From NCBI GenBank assembly GCA_026706395.1, contig JAPOYU010000092.1, positions 1 to 36,970 on the forward strand: a stretch of 36,970 bases of DNA, read 5' to 3'. Within the stretch, counting starts at the first letter, position 1. Each line of letters begins with the position of its first letter. The stretch is from Chloroflexota bacterium. GTDB lineage: Bacteria > Chloroflexota > Anaerolineae > Aggregatilineales > Phototrophicaceae. Shown here piece after piece: positions 24,908 through 33,131 of this stretch. The notes beneath the pieces are model-generated. The model ran no database searches, had not been told where the DNA came from, and saw only the letters and a program-made list of their open reading frames with translations. Both the position numbers and the translations under genes were made by a program.

Positions 24908-27901
24908 ATGGTGGAAGCGTTCCGCAAAGACATTCATGATGTAGCGGCCGTGCTAGGTGTTGATCCGGCGCAGGGTTTGAGCGACGCCGAGGCCCTTTCA
25001 CGTCAAGGCGAGTATGGCAAGAATACCTTGCCGACTGACGAAGGCACGAACTGGGCGCGGCTTATCCTCGGGCAGTTCACCGATGTTATGGTCATCGTCT
25101 TGATCGTCGCCGCGGCCATTTCGGCGCTTCTGGGGGAAGCGACCGATGTGATCGTCATCCTCGCCATCGTCGCCTTGAATGCCCTGCTCGGCATCTACCA
25201 GGAATACCAGGCGGAACAGGCGCTGGCCGCCCTGAGCCGCTTGCAAGTGCCGCAGGTACGCGTTCGCCGCAGCGGCCATATCCACGAGATCAGCGCTGAG
25301 GATCTGGTACCGGGCGATATCGTGCTGGTCGGCGAAGGCGACCGCATTCCAGCTGATGGTCGCTTGACTGAATCGATCAATCTGCAGATAGAAGAAGCCG
25401 CGCTCACCGGTGAATCGGTGCCGGTGGAAAAGTCGACTTTGGTCATCGAGACCGCGGGCGATGTGCCGCTTGGCGATCGAATGAACATGGCCTACATGGG
25501 TACGGCGGTCAATTACGGCCGCGGCGAGATGGTCGTTACGCAGACCGGATTGCAGACCGAAATCGGCAATATCGCCACTATGCTGCTGCAAGTTGAAGAA
25601 GGCACGACGCCCTTGCAACGTCGGCTGAATCACCTGGGCCATATCCTGGCCACAGCTGCATTGGTCGTTGTCGCCATTGTCTTTTTCGTCGGCTTCCTGA
25701 TACAAGGCATACCGGCCGAGCAAATGTTCCTGATCGCGATAAGCCTGGCGGTGGCGGCTGTGCCGGAGGGACTGCCGGCGCTGGTTACGATCGGTCTGTC
25801 ATTGGGCGCCAACCGCATGGTCAAGCGCAATGTGTTGATTCGGCGCTTGCCCGCTGTCGAGACCTTGGGCTCGGTGAATGTCATTTGTTCGGACAAAACG
25901 GGAACCTTGACCAAGAACGAAATGACCGCGACCTACCTCGTCCTGCCGCAGCACGACGATATTCGCGTCGAGGGCACCGGTTATGTCGCCGAAGGCGGTC
26001 TGTTCTCGCTAGGCACACATGATCCGGCGAACTTAGGCAAGCCGGTAAATGCGGAAAGCGATTTTGCAGCCCAACGCATGTTGAAGGCGATGGCGCTTTC
26101 CACCAATGTCTACCTGGAAACGCAAGACAGCGGCGACCAGGTCAAAGTGGTGGGCGACAGCACGGAAGCGGCCTTGCTGGTCGCGGCGCAGAAAATCGGC
26201 TTCACGCGGGAGCGGCTGGAGCGGGACATGCCGCGCGTGGCCGAGTTGCCCTTCAGCAGCGAGCGCAAAGCGATGACCACCGTGCACGAAGTCATGGGCG
26301 AAACGGCGCGCAGTCTCTTCCCGGATGCCAACTATGTCGTCATCACAAAAGGCGCGCCCGATCGCCTCATAGAATGGTCGACAAGCGAGCAAACGCCGGA
26401 CGAAGTCATTGACCTGAGCGAGGGAAGACGGGAGGATTGGCAGCAGCGTGTTGACGCGATGGCGAACGATGGCTTGCGCGTATTGGGCATCGCCTGGCGG
26501 CCGCTAGACGAGTTGCCGGCGCAGATCACGCCGGAGATCGAGAGAGGACTGGAACTTATCGGCTTGATAGGCATTCTCGATCCGGCCCGCCCGGAGGCGA
26601 AAGTAGCGGTGCAACGCGCCCGTGAAGCCGGGATACGCACGATCATGATAACCGGCGACCACGCTCTGACGGCGGAAGCCATCGCCCGTGACCTCGGCAT
26701 CATCGATTCCGAACAACATGCAATTAGCGGCAGTGATCTGGATGCGATGTCGGACGGCGAGTTGGACGAGGTTGTGCAGACGGCATCATGTTTCGCCCGC
26801 GTCTCGCCCGCGCATAAACTCCGGCTGGTTCAAGTGCTGCAAGAGCGCGACAACATCGTGGCGATGACCGGCGACGGCGTCAACGACGCGCCGGCGCTGA
26901 AACAAGCTGATATCGGCGTCGCGATGGGCATAACCGGCGCCGATGTCAGCAAAGGCGCTTCCGAGATGATCCTGACGGATGACAACTTTCGTTCGATTGT
27001 CGCGGCGATTGAAGAAGGCCGCGCCATCTACGACAACATCAAGAAGTTCATTAAGTACATGCTCAGCTCGAATGTGGGCGAAATCCTGGTGATGTTCGTC
27101 GCCCTTCTGATTAACCTGCCGATACCGCTGCTGGCGATCCAGATTCTGTGGATCAACCTGGTCACTGATGGATTGCCGGCCATTGCGCTTGGCTTCGAAC
27201 CGGCGGAGGAAGGCGTCATGCGCCGGAAGCCGCGGCCCACCAACGAGAGCATCTTCGCCCAAGGCACGGGCATCCATATCGTGCTGGTCGGTGTTCTAAT
27301 TGCGATTCTGACTCTAGCGAGCTACGCCTGGGGTTACACCACGATCAATCTGGATGCCTCCAGTCCCTCGCTGGGCTTGGAGATGCTTGACCGCGATGCG
27401 GTGGTCGAATTGGCTGGCGCCGAGGCGGTGCCGGAGGCCTGGAATGAATGGACGGCGGATGAGCGAGTCGCCTTCCTCGGCTCAGCCGAAGCCGGATCCC
27501 AGTTTATGGAGGGGCATGGCGAAGGCAGCAAGGATCCGGGCCGACATCTATTGAGCCAGGTGGAGAGAATCCCGCGCACGATCGCCTTTACCGTGTTGGC
27601 GTTTACTCAGATGTTTCAGGTCATGGCGATCCACGCCGGCGATCAAACGACCTTCTGGCGCGCCGGAGTCAAAGGCAATCCGCTGATGTTTTGGGCGGTA
27701 CTCTCTACATTCTTGCTGCAGCTTATCGTAGTCTATGTGCCGTTCTTCCAGGAACTATTCGATACGCGAGCGCTTGACCTGACACATGTCATCGTCAGCG
27801 TGGTGGCGGGCATCGCAGTGTTATTTTTTGTGGAATTGGAGAAGGTCGTATTCCGGCATACGCTGCTGGCTGATCGGGAACGGCAAATGGCGACGGCTTG
27901 A
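24908..27901 (+). CDS. P-type ATPase, calcium-transporting class (type II)
   Basis: A 997-aa cation pump of the SERCA/PMR1-like type II group. It has the actuator motif TGES, PEGLPALVT in helix 4, the phosphorylation site Asp329 (CSDKTGTLT), GDGVNDAPAL, and the helix-6 segment WINLVTDGLPA typical of Ca2+ pumps. The N-terminal cation-ATPase domain (LSDAEALSRQGEYGKN) is present. The first ATG at 24908 follows AGAGGA, a good Shine-Dalgarno; upstream in-frame ATGs are less likely. The loop between helices 7 and 8 is about 70 residues long and acidic, unusually large for a bacterial pump. Ca2+ is the best guess; Mn2+ or Na+ is possible. Confidence 0.92.
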   Translation: MVEAFRKDIHDVAAVLGVDPAQGLSDAEALSRQGEYGKNTLPTDEGTNWARLILGQFTDVMVIVLIVAAAISALLGEATDVIVILAIVALNALLGIYQEYQAEQALAALSRLQVPQVRVRRSGHIHEISAEDLVPGDIVLVGEGDRIPADGRLTESINLQIEEAALTGESVPVEKSTLVIETAGDVPLGDRMNMAYMGTAVNYGRGEMVVTQTGLQTEIGNIATMLLQVEEGTTPLQRRLNHLGHILATAALVVVAIVFFVGFLIQGIPAEQMFLIAISLAVAAVPEGLPALVTIGLSLGANRMVKRNVLIRRLPAVETLGSVNVICSDKTGTLTKNEMTATYLVLPQHDDIRVEGTGYVAEGGLFSLGTHDPANLGKPVNAESDFAAQRMLKAMALSTNVYLETQDSGDQVKVVGDSTEAALLVAAQKIGFTRERLERDMPRVAELPFSSERKAMTTVHEVMGETARSLFPDANYVVITKGAPDRLIEWSTSEQTPDEVIDLSEGRREDWQQRVDAMANDGLRVLGIAWRPLDELPAQITPEIERGLELIGLIGILDPARPEAKVAVQRAREAGIRTIMITGDHALTAEAIARDLGIIDSEQHAISGSDLDAMSDGELDEVVQTASCFARVSPAHKLRLVQVLQERDNIVAMTGDGVNDAPALKQADIGVAMGITGADVSKGASEMILTDDNFRSIVAAIEEGRAIYDNIKKFIKYMLSSNVGEILVMFVALLINLPIPLLAIQILWINLVTDGLPAIALGFEPAEEGVMRRKPRPTNESIFAQGTGIHIVLVGVLIAILTLASYAWGYTTINLDASSPSLGLEMLDRDAVVELAGAEAVPEAWNEWTADERVAFLGSAEAGSQFMEGHGEGSKDPGRHLLSQVERIPRTIAFTVLAFTQMFQVMAIHAGDQTTFWRAGVKGNPLMFWAVLSTFLLQLIVVYVPFFQELFDTRALDLTHVIVSVVAGIAVLFFVELEKVVFRHTLLADRERQMATA

Positions 27902-27935
27902 AATCGCAGTACTGCCACCGTGAGGACAAGGGCCG

Positions 27936-29654
27936 CTAGTCGGGACGGACGTAACCCAGCTCAGCAAGCCTGTCCACGATCAGCCGAGCGTTCTCCTCGG
28001 GCCGGGTGTTTTCAGCTGTCAAAGTGAAATCGGGGTTCAAAGGCGGCTCATAGGGATCGTCAATGCCGGTGAAGCCCTTGATTTCCCCGCGGCGCGCCTT
28101 GGCATACAGTCCCTTCACATCGTGCGCTTCGACGAACTCAAGCGGCGTCGCCATATGAATCTCGATGAAGCCATTGCCCACCAGGTTGCGCACATCCTGA
28201 CGAGTTGCGCGGTAAGGACTGATAGCGGCGCAGATCACCATGCCGCCGTGGCGCACAATCTCCCCCGCGACATAACCGATACGGCGGATGTTGGTGTCGC
28301 GATCCGCCTTGCTGAACCCCAGACCTTTTGAGAGATGCGTGCGCACGACATCGCCGTCGAGCACGGTAACGTTGCGCCCCTTCTCCAGCAAGAGATTTAC
28401 GATATGCTCGGCCGTGGTCGACTTGCCGGAGCCGCTCAACCCCGTGAACCAAAGGCACACACCGCGCTGGTGCCGCGGCGGATAACTGTCCGCGAGGATC
28501 CCCGCTACCTCAGGGCGTGAGAACCAGGGCGGCAGCGGAACACCCTTGCCAAGATAATCCTCGCGAACTTGCGTTCCGGAAATTTTGCGAGTCTTGGCGC
28601 CGGGCGGCAACTTGGCGCTTTCTTCGTAGCGGTCATCCTCTTCGAGGTAGACCATTTCGGTAAAGGGCACCGGCTGCACACCCACCTCATCGGCGCATTC
28701 CATCACCAGGTCCTGGGCATCATAAGGACCGTAAAAGGGCTGGCCCTTCGAGTCCGGCCCCGGCCCGGCGTGATCACGCCCTACGATAAGATGATTGGCG
28801 CCGTAATTGCGGCGGATGATTGCGTGCCAAACTGCCTCGCGCGGGCCAGCCATTCGCATGGCTAATGGCAAGAGCGATAGCAGGCTGCGGTCCGTCTCAT
28901 AGTAATTGTCGATCAAAGTCTTGTAGACGCGAACGCGAGTGTAATGGTCGACATCGCCCGGCTGCGTCATGCCCACCACCGGATGCAGCAGCAGCACACC
29001 GTCAATATTGGTGGCTGCGCGCTTGGTCAAGGCCTCGTGCACACGGTGCAGCGGGTTGCGCGTTTGAAAGGCGACAACATTGTCATGGCCATAGCTTTCG
29101 AGGACTTCGCGAGTCGCCGCCGGCGTCCGCCGCAGTTCGGCGAAATCCAAGTGTGGCGGGAGCTGCAGCACTTCAAGCGGGCCGGCAATGTTCACTTTGC
29201 CCCAGCGGTGCATCTCGGCGATGATGGGATGGCGCGTATCGTATTTGCCGAAGACCTTCTTCGCCATCTCTTCCAAGTCCCACTCATATACCTCTTCGAT
29301 GGTTTGGATGGCCAGGATATTGTTTCTGTTATCGCGCAAGGCGATTTCACGGCCTGCCGCTATGTCCGGGCCGGGCTCAAGCGGAAGCGTGATCGGTATC
29401 GGGAACAAGGCGCCGTCGGCCAGGCGCATTGTCTCCAGGACGCTCTGATAATCCGCGGCACTCATGAAGCCGCGCAGTGGCGAGAAGGCGCCAACCGCCA
29501 GAAGTTCGAGATCACAAACAACTCGGGGGCTGACCTGCACATAGGGCAGCGAATTAGCATAATTCGCTTTTTTCACCAGTTCTTCCCGCGGCGTCAGCAA
29601 GTCAACCAGTTCGCCGCCGTATGGTCTGATCAGTCGCGCTTTTTCGATGATCAT
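27936..29654 (-). CDS. sat-cysC: Bifunctional sulfate adenylyltransferase / APS kinase
   Basis: A 572-aa fusion that converts sulfate and ATP to APS, then APS to PAPS. The ATP-sulfurylase half (about 1-390) has RNPLHRVHE (199-207) and GRDHAGPGPDSKG (from 292), the nucleotide-binding motifs. The APS-kinase half (about 395-572) has the P-loop GLSGSGKST (405-413), DGDVVR (433-438) and the conserved NIRRIGYVA segment. Both halves look intact, so both activities are expected. ATG 29654 is preceded by CGGAGA; the longer frame to 29699 lacks support. A TGTGC-type promoter lies upstream. It is convergent with the ATPase and serves sulfate assimilation or sulfation. Confidence 0.94.
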   Translation of the reverse strand: MIIEKARLIRPYGGELVDLLTPREELVKKANYANSLPYVQVSPRVVCDLELLAVGAFSPLRGFMSAADYQSVLETMRLADGALFPIPITLPLEPGPDIAAGREIALRDNRNNILAIQTIEEVYEWDLEEMAKKVFGKYDTRHPIIAEMHRWGKVNIAGPLEVLQLPPHLDFAELRRTPAATREVLESYGHDNVVAFQTRNPLHRVHEALTKRAATNIDGVLLLHPVVGMTQPGDVDHYTRVRVYKTLIDNYYETDRSLLSLLPLAMRMAGPREAVWHAIIRRNYGANHLIVGRDHAGPGPDSKGQPFYGPYDAQDLVMECADEVGVQPVPFTEMVYLEEDDRYEESAKLPPGAKTRKISGTQVREDYLGKGVPLPPWFSRPEVAGILADSYPPRHQRGVCLWFTGLSGSGKSTTAEHIVNLLLEKGRNVTVLDGDVVRTHLSKGLGFSKADRDTNIRRIGYVAGEIVRHGGMVICAAISPYRATRQDVRNLVGNGFIEIHMATPLEFVEAHDVKGLYAKARRGEIKGFTGIDDPYEPPLNPDFTLTAENTRPEENARLIVDRLAELGYVRPD

Positions 29655-29709
29655 GCAGGTCTCCGATATACGAACACTAAGGTCTGCGAGTTTTCGCAAC
29701 GACGGCGGT

Positions 29710-29739
29710 ATTGTAGCACAGCAAGAGGTGTGACGTCAG
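29710..29739 (-). promoter_or_regulatory. sat-cysC promoter (TGTGC-extended)
   Basis: On the minus strand CTGACG (29734-29739), 18-bp spacer ending in TGTGC (29716-29720), then TACAAT (29710-29715). Same class and spacing as the rhomboid promoters. The leader to the ATG at 29654 is about 50 nt. Confidence 0.52.
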
Positions 29740-29746
29740 CGGAATC

Positions 29747-30526
29747 TCAGTCTTTGCGGTCGACGCCGGAGAGCTTGCGCCCGAAGTAGACCAGCACGAT
29801 GCTCAGAGAGTAAAGCGTGAGCAGGGGCGCCATGACGAGGAACATGTTCACCGGGTCGATGGTGGGGGTGATCAAGGCGGCGGCGATTGACGCGCCGACG
29901 ATGGCGATGCGCCACTGACGGATCAGGGTGCCCGCGCTGACCATGCCGAGCAAAGAGATGAGGAAGAATATGAGCGGCGTTTGAAAAGCGACGCCCATCC
30001 AGAAGAGCAGCGATGTGACGAAACTGATGTAGCCGTCCGCCGTCCACTCCGGTTCGAAAATTTGCGCCTGAAACTCGCTGAGGAAGCCCAGGGCCGGCGG
30101 CATAAGAATGCGCCAGGCGAAAAACACGCCGATGATGAAGAGCACGGTCGTCGCCGGTATGGAAAGCAGGACGTAGCGCCTTTCCTTGCGCGTCAAGCCG
30201 GGCAAGATGAACATGAGCAGTTGATAAGTCACCATCGGTATCGACAGGATGCCGCCCACCATCAAGGCGACTTTGAAGTAGATGAGGATGTTGCCGGTCG
30301 GGTCGAGGATGACGAGTTCGCAATTATCGACGCTGGGGATTTGGCAGTAAGGTTCTTGCAGCAGCATCAAAACCCGGTCGGTGAAGAAGACCCCGATTAC
30401 AGTCCCGACCACCAATGAAAAGACGGCGCGGGTCATCCGCTGGCGGAGTTCGTCGAGATGCTCAAAGAACCCCATGCGGAGTTCGTGACCGTCTTCGAGT
30501 TCCTCCTGAACTGCCAAGTCCGTCAT
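29747..30526 (-). CDS. tatC: Sec-independent protein translocase TatC
   Basis: A 259-aa six-helix membrane protein, the substrate receptor of the Tat pathway for folded, often cofactor-bearing proteins. FFEHLDELRQRM is the conserved N-terminal cytoplasmic motif. The first periplasmic loop (about 57-78) and LTRKERRYV between helices 2 and 3 fit TatC. ALITPTIDPVNMFLVMAPL is the signature of the last helices. It overlaps the TatA/B gene by 4 bp (ATGA), the last of a three-gene chain. Confidence 0.95.
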   Translation of the reverse strand: MTDLAVQEELEDGHELRMGFFEHLDELRQRMTRAVFSLVVGTVIGVFFTDRVLMLLQEPYCQIPSVDNCELVILDPTGNILIYFKVALMVGGILSIPMVTYQLLMFILPGLTRKERRYVLLSIPATTVLFIIGVFFAWRILMPPALGFLSEFQAQIFEPEWTADGYISFVTSLLFWMGVAFQTPLIFFLISLLGMVSAGTLIRQWRIAIVGASIAAALITPTIDPVNMFLVMAPLLTLYSLSIVLVYFGRKLSGVDRKD

Positions 30527-31080
30527 GACTTGGCGCCGTCGCGGCCGACAGCCCGGGACCAGGCGCCCAGGTCAGCGGTCTTGCCGTTTGTCCTGGCGGC
30601 TGAATCAGGATCGCTCCAAGTGCCCAATGGTACGGGCTCGGGCGCGCTTGCCGGCTTTGCAGCCGGTTTCGGTTTGGAAGGTTGCGGCAGCAGAGGCTTG
30701 CTGTCCTTTTTCGCCGCGTTGGACGCAGTGGCCTTTGTCTTGTTGTTCAGCGTATTGCTGACCTCTTTGACCGCGTCCATATCTTTCTTCACTTCGTCCA
30801 GCGAGTCTTGTACCGGCTTCGTCATTGGCTTGACGGCGTCGGTAACCGCGCTATTGAGGCTCTTGCGCGTTGGCGGCTCCTTAGGCAGCTTGATATCGAC
30901 CCCGGCCTCGTCGAATTCCTTTTGCACCATATCAACGGTTTCGGACCAGATCTTGCGAAACTTGGCGACGTGCTGGCCCAAGACGTATGACCAATGAATC
31001 ATGCGCTTCGGCCCGGCGAATACCAGCATGATAAGCAGTATCGCCACCAATTCCCATGCGCCGACGCCCAGGATATTCAT
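30523..31080 (-). CDS. tatA: TatA/TatB-family translocase subunit
   Basis: A 185-aa protein with the family N-terminus: a short transmembrane helix (GVGAWELVAILLIMLVF) followed by AGPKRM, equivalent to the FGPKKL hinge, and an amphipathic helix. The long C-terminal half is Lys/Pro/Ala-rich and disordered. The Glu in AWELVAI and the length over 150 aa are TatB-like, so the name tatB is as likely as tatA. It overlaps nusB upstream (31077-31080) and tatC downstream (30523-30526) by 4 bp each. Confidence 0.86.
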   Translation of the reverse strand: MNILGVGAWELVAILLIMLVFAGPKRMIHWSYVLGQHVAKFRKIWSETVDMVQKEFDEAGVDIKLPKEPPTRKSLNSAVTDAVKPMTKPVQDSLDEVKKDMDAVKEVSNTLNNKTKATASNAAKKDSKPLLPQPSKPKPAAKPASAPEPVPLGTWSDPDSAARTNGKTADLGAWSRAVGRDGAKS

Positions 31081-31625
31081 GGACTTTCCGCCTCTTCGGA
31101 CGATCGTTCCGGTTGTGGCGCCAATTCTGATGTGATCGCGCCAAGCACACCGTGTACGAAACCATGCGCGTGCTCGGCGCCAAATACCTGCGCCAGGTGA
31201 ACCGCCTCGTTGATGATGACGGGGACAGGCGTCTTGCGCTTTTGCAGCAGGTACTCATAGATCGCGATTCGCAGAATATTCCGGTCGATGACCGCCACTT
31301 GCTCAACGGGCCATTCAGGCGCGTACTCTTGCAGAATGTCGTCGATAATCCCTCGATTCGCGATCACCCCTTGGACGAAACGACGGATATGCTGCCTGAC
31401 AGCGTAGGCTTCGGGACGCTCGGCCAGATGAGCTTCCAAGGTGTCCGCGAGCGGATGATCGGTCGTATCCAATTCGTAAAGGATTTGCAGACTGGCGCGC
31501 CGCGCGACCGAACGATCCGCCGCGCTCGGCCCGGGGTCGAGGACCTCGGAAGTGATCGAGTCAACAGCCGGGTCGAAGTCGCTCAATTCGAATGGATAGC
31601 TGTCCAGCGTCGAGGAGTCGTTCAT
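31077..31625 (-). CDS. nusB: Transcription antitermination factor NusB
   Basis: NusB binds boxA RNA with S10 (NusE) for rRNA transcription antitermination. The core (about residues 35-170) has ARRASLQILYELD, VQGVIANRGIIDDILQEYAPEW, DRNILRIAIYEYL and PVPVIINEAVHLAQVFG, all typical of the family. The protein of 182 aa has an acidic N-terminal extension of about 35 residues. ATG 31625 is chosen over the upstream start at 31643 from the fit to the local GGA/GAGG bases. It is the first gene of the nusB-tatA-tatC run. Confidence 0.92.
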   Translation of the reverse strand: MNDSSTLDSYPFELSDFDPAVDSITSEVLDPGPSAADRSVARRASLQILYELDTTDHPLADTLEAHLAERPEAYAVRQHIRRFVQGVIANRGIIDDILQEYAPEWPVEQVAVIDRNILRIAIYEYLLQKRKTPVPVIINEAVHLAQVFGAEHAHGFVHGVLGAITSELAPQPERSSEEAESP

Positions 31626-31660
31626 GCCTCGCGTTCCAAGCACCGGTTCCGCACGACGCT

Positions 31661-31689
31661 AGTGTAACGTACCCAATGTGAATTATCCA
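31661..31689 (-). promoter_or_regulatory. Candidate promoter of the nusB-tat operon
   Basis: On the minus strand TGGATA (31684-31689), 17-bp spacer, TACACT (31661-31666), about 36 bp before the nusB ATG. Both hexamers match consensus at four of six positions. Confidence 0.42.
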
Positions 31690-31804
31690 CGCTTAAAAGG
31701 CTTGCCCGCTGCTGAGGGACTGATTGGCTGTCGCCCGCTTCAAACTTGTCCTGCCCCGCCCAAACCGCCGCATCAGATCTCATGGACCAGTTTCATCAAT
31801 GCGC

Positions 31805-31845
31805 GAACATTTGTTCACCTATACATTCGCCATCTGTGCTACACT
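31805..31845 (+). promoter_or_regulatory. Second SOS-type promoter, upstream of ABC transporter
   Basis: Inverted repeat GAACATTTGTTC (31805-31816), then exactly 23 bp to TACACT (31840-31845), preceded by TGTGC (31835-31839). Box, spacing and -16 element match the site at 2973-3013. The next gene on this strand is the ABC ATPase at 32214, with a leader of about 360 nt. Control by LexA is inferred from the motif. Confidence 0.6.
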
Positions 31846-31914
31846 GATTCCACCTGCGCCTTAACATCCGAATAATCCGGCAAATCAGACCGCGCCAACG
31901 GAGACGCGACCAGG

Positions 31915-31953
31915 GTTTTGTTGGACAAAAAAATATTCGCTTTCCAACAAAAC
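31915..31953. repeat. AT-rich inverted repeat in the ABC leader
   Basis: GTTTTGTTGG (31915-31924) and CCAACAAAAC (31944-31953) are perfect 10-bp arms around a 19-nt A-rich loop. CAAAACCCC follows at 31960, so the left arm (GGGTTTTG) has a second possible partner. There is no T-run after it, so it is not a standard terminator; a leader structure or binding site is possible. Confidence 0.6.
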
Positions 31954-32213
31954 GCTCACAAAACCCCGATATGTCCCCCAGATTACGCGGCAATCGCGCG
32001 CCGCCTCTTTGCAACAACCATTACATCGTCCGGCATTCGCCCGCGTTTACGATAAAGACCCGGCGATATTCCATCTTCTATCGTATCGAAGACTTTAAGG
32101 CGCGCTGCAAGTCGACATGCCTTTTCGCTGGCCCAATCGAATACTACAATGGCAACCCTTGCTCGCTCTGGCCGAGCCAATCCAAGTCGGATTTCCGGAA
32201 GCAGGAGCAGTCC

Positions 32214-33119
32214 ATGCTGGCAAAGAAGCCGTTGGACCCGCGGCAGGCGCTGGTCGTAACGGACATCACGAAGTATTTTCACTTGCCCAAGCCGCCGCTT
32301 TGGAGGCGCCTCCTCGGCGAAAAGCAGACACTGCCCTTAGCTGGCGACTTGCCTTCGGCTTTAAACGGCGGCAAAGAGCCGGTTATCGCTGTCGATCATG
32401 TCAGCTTTACGGTCGCTCGCGGCGAAATCTTCGGCATCCTGGGGCCAAATGGCTCGGGCAAGTCGACGCTTGTCCGATTGATATCGACGCTATTGAAGGC
32501 GGACGCAGGCAGTGCGAAAGTGTTTGGCATTGATATCGCCGAAGACGAAATGGGCGTCAAGCAACTTATCAGCCGCGTCTCGGTCGATGCCGCCTTCTTC
32601 AAGAAACTCAGCCCGTTGGAGAACCTGCTCTACGGCGCGCGGCTCTATGGCGTCACCGGACCGGAAGCAACCGTCAAAGCCTACGAAATCATGGGGCGGC
32701 TGGGTTTGAAGCGCTCAACCTACACCGAGCCGATGGAAGAGATGAGCCGCGGCATGCAGCAGAAAGTCGCCATCGCCCGCGCCTTCCTGACTTCGCCCAT
32801 CCTCCTGCTGCTCGATGAACCGACGACCGGGCTTGATCCGCGCTCGAAGCGCGATGTTCGCGCCTTCATCGAGGAGCTGCGCGATTCGCACGACGCGACG
32901 ATTCTGATCACCACACACGACATGGAAGAAGCCGATCTCTTGTGTGGCCGGGTGGCGGTGATACACAATGGCAAGCTGGTGGCGACCGGGACGCCCGAGG
33001 AACTCAAACGGAGCATCTCGCACCCTGGCAGCGCGCCAACACTGGAGGATGTCTTCATGGTTTTGACCGGCGAGCAACTGAGCGATGCCGACGGCGCCGA
33101 TGCCGCTCTATCCGGTTAA
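32214..33119 (+). CDS. ABC-2 type exporter ATP-binding protein
   Basis: A 301-aa ATPase. Walker A GPNGSGKST (77-85), signature MSRGMQQK (about 177-184), Walker B LLLLDEPTTGLD (197-208) and the H-loop His235 (TTHDM) are intact. The MSRGMQQK form of the signature is common in ABC-2 (NodI/drug-type) exporters. Residues about 23-55 (HLPKPPLWRRLLGEKQ... to NGGKEP) are an insertion before the first conserved strand AVDHVSF. ATG 32214 follows AGGAG. The permease starts 12 bp after the stop. Substrate unknown. Confidence 0.92.
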   Translation: MLAKKPLDPRQALVVTDITKYFHLPKPPLWRRLLGEKQTLPLAGDLPSALNGGKEPVIAVDHVSFTVARGEIFGILGPNGSGKSTLVRLISTLLKADAGSAKVFGIDIAEDEMGVKQLISRVSVDAAFFKKLSPLENLLYGARLYGVTGPEATVKAYEIMGRLGLKRSTYTEPMEEMSRGMQQKVAIARAFLTSPILLLLDEPTTGLDPRSKRDVRAFIEELRDSHDATILITTHDMEEADLLCGRVAVIHNGKLVATGTPEELKRSISHPGSAPTLEDVFMVLTGEQLSDADGADAALSG

Positions 33120-33131
33120 TTGGGAGACAGC

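Larger units (their letters stand above)
31690..32213. other. Long intergenic leader upstream of the ABC transporter
   Basis: About 520 bp that hold the second SOS-type promoter (31805-31845), an AT-rich inverted repeat (31915-31953) and a long leader to the ABC ATPase start. The ABC frame is open back to 31971, but the start at 32214 has a Shine-Dalgarno and fits the family. A minus-strand frame ending at 31983 reads somewhat like a protein tail (see rejected list). Confidence 0.6.

Noticed and set aside
31983..32213. Minus-strand frame ending RGRMPDDVMVVAKRRRAIAA
   Set aside because: It reads a little like the C-terminal tail of an enzyme such as a methyltransferase, but it has no start of its own in the intergenic part and runs into the ABC ATPase gene. 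At most a remnant.
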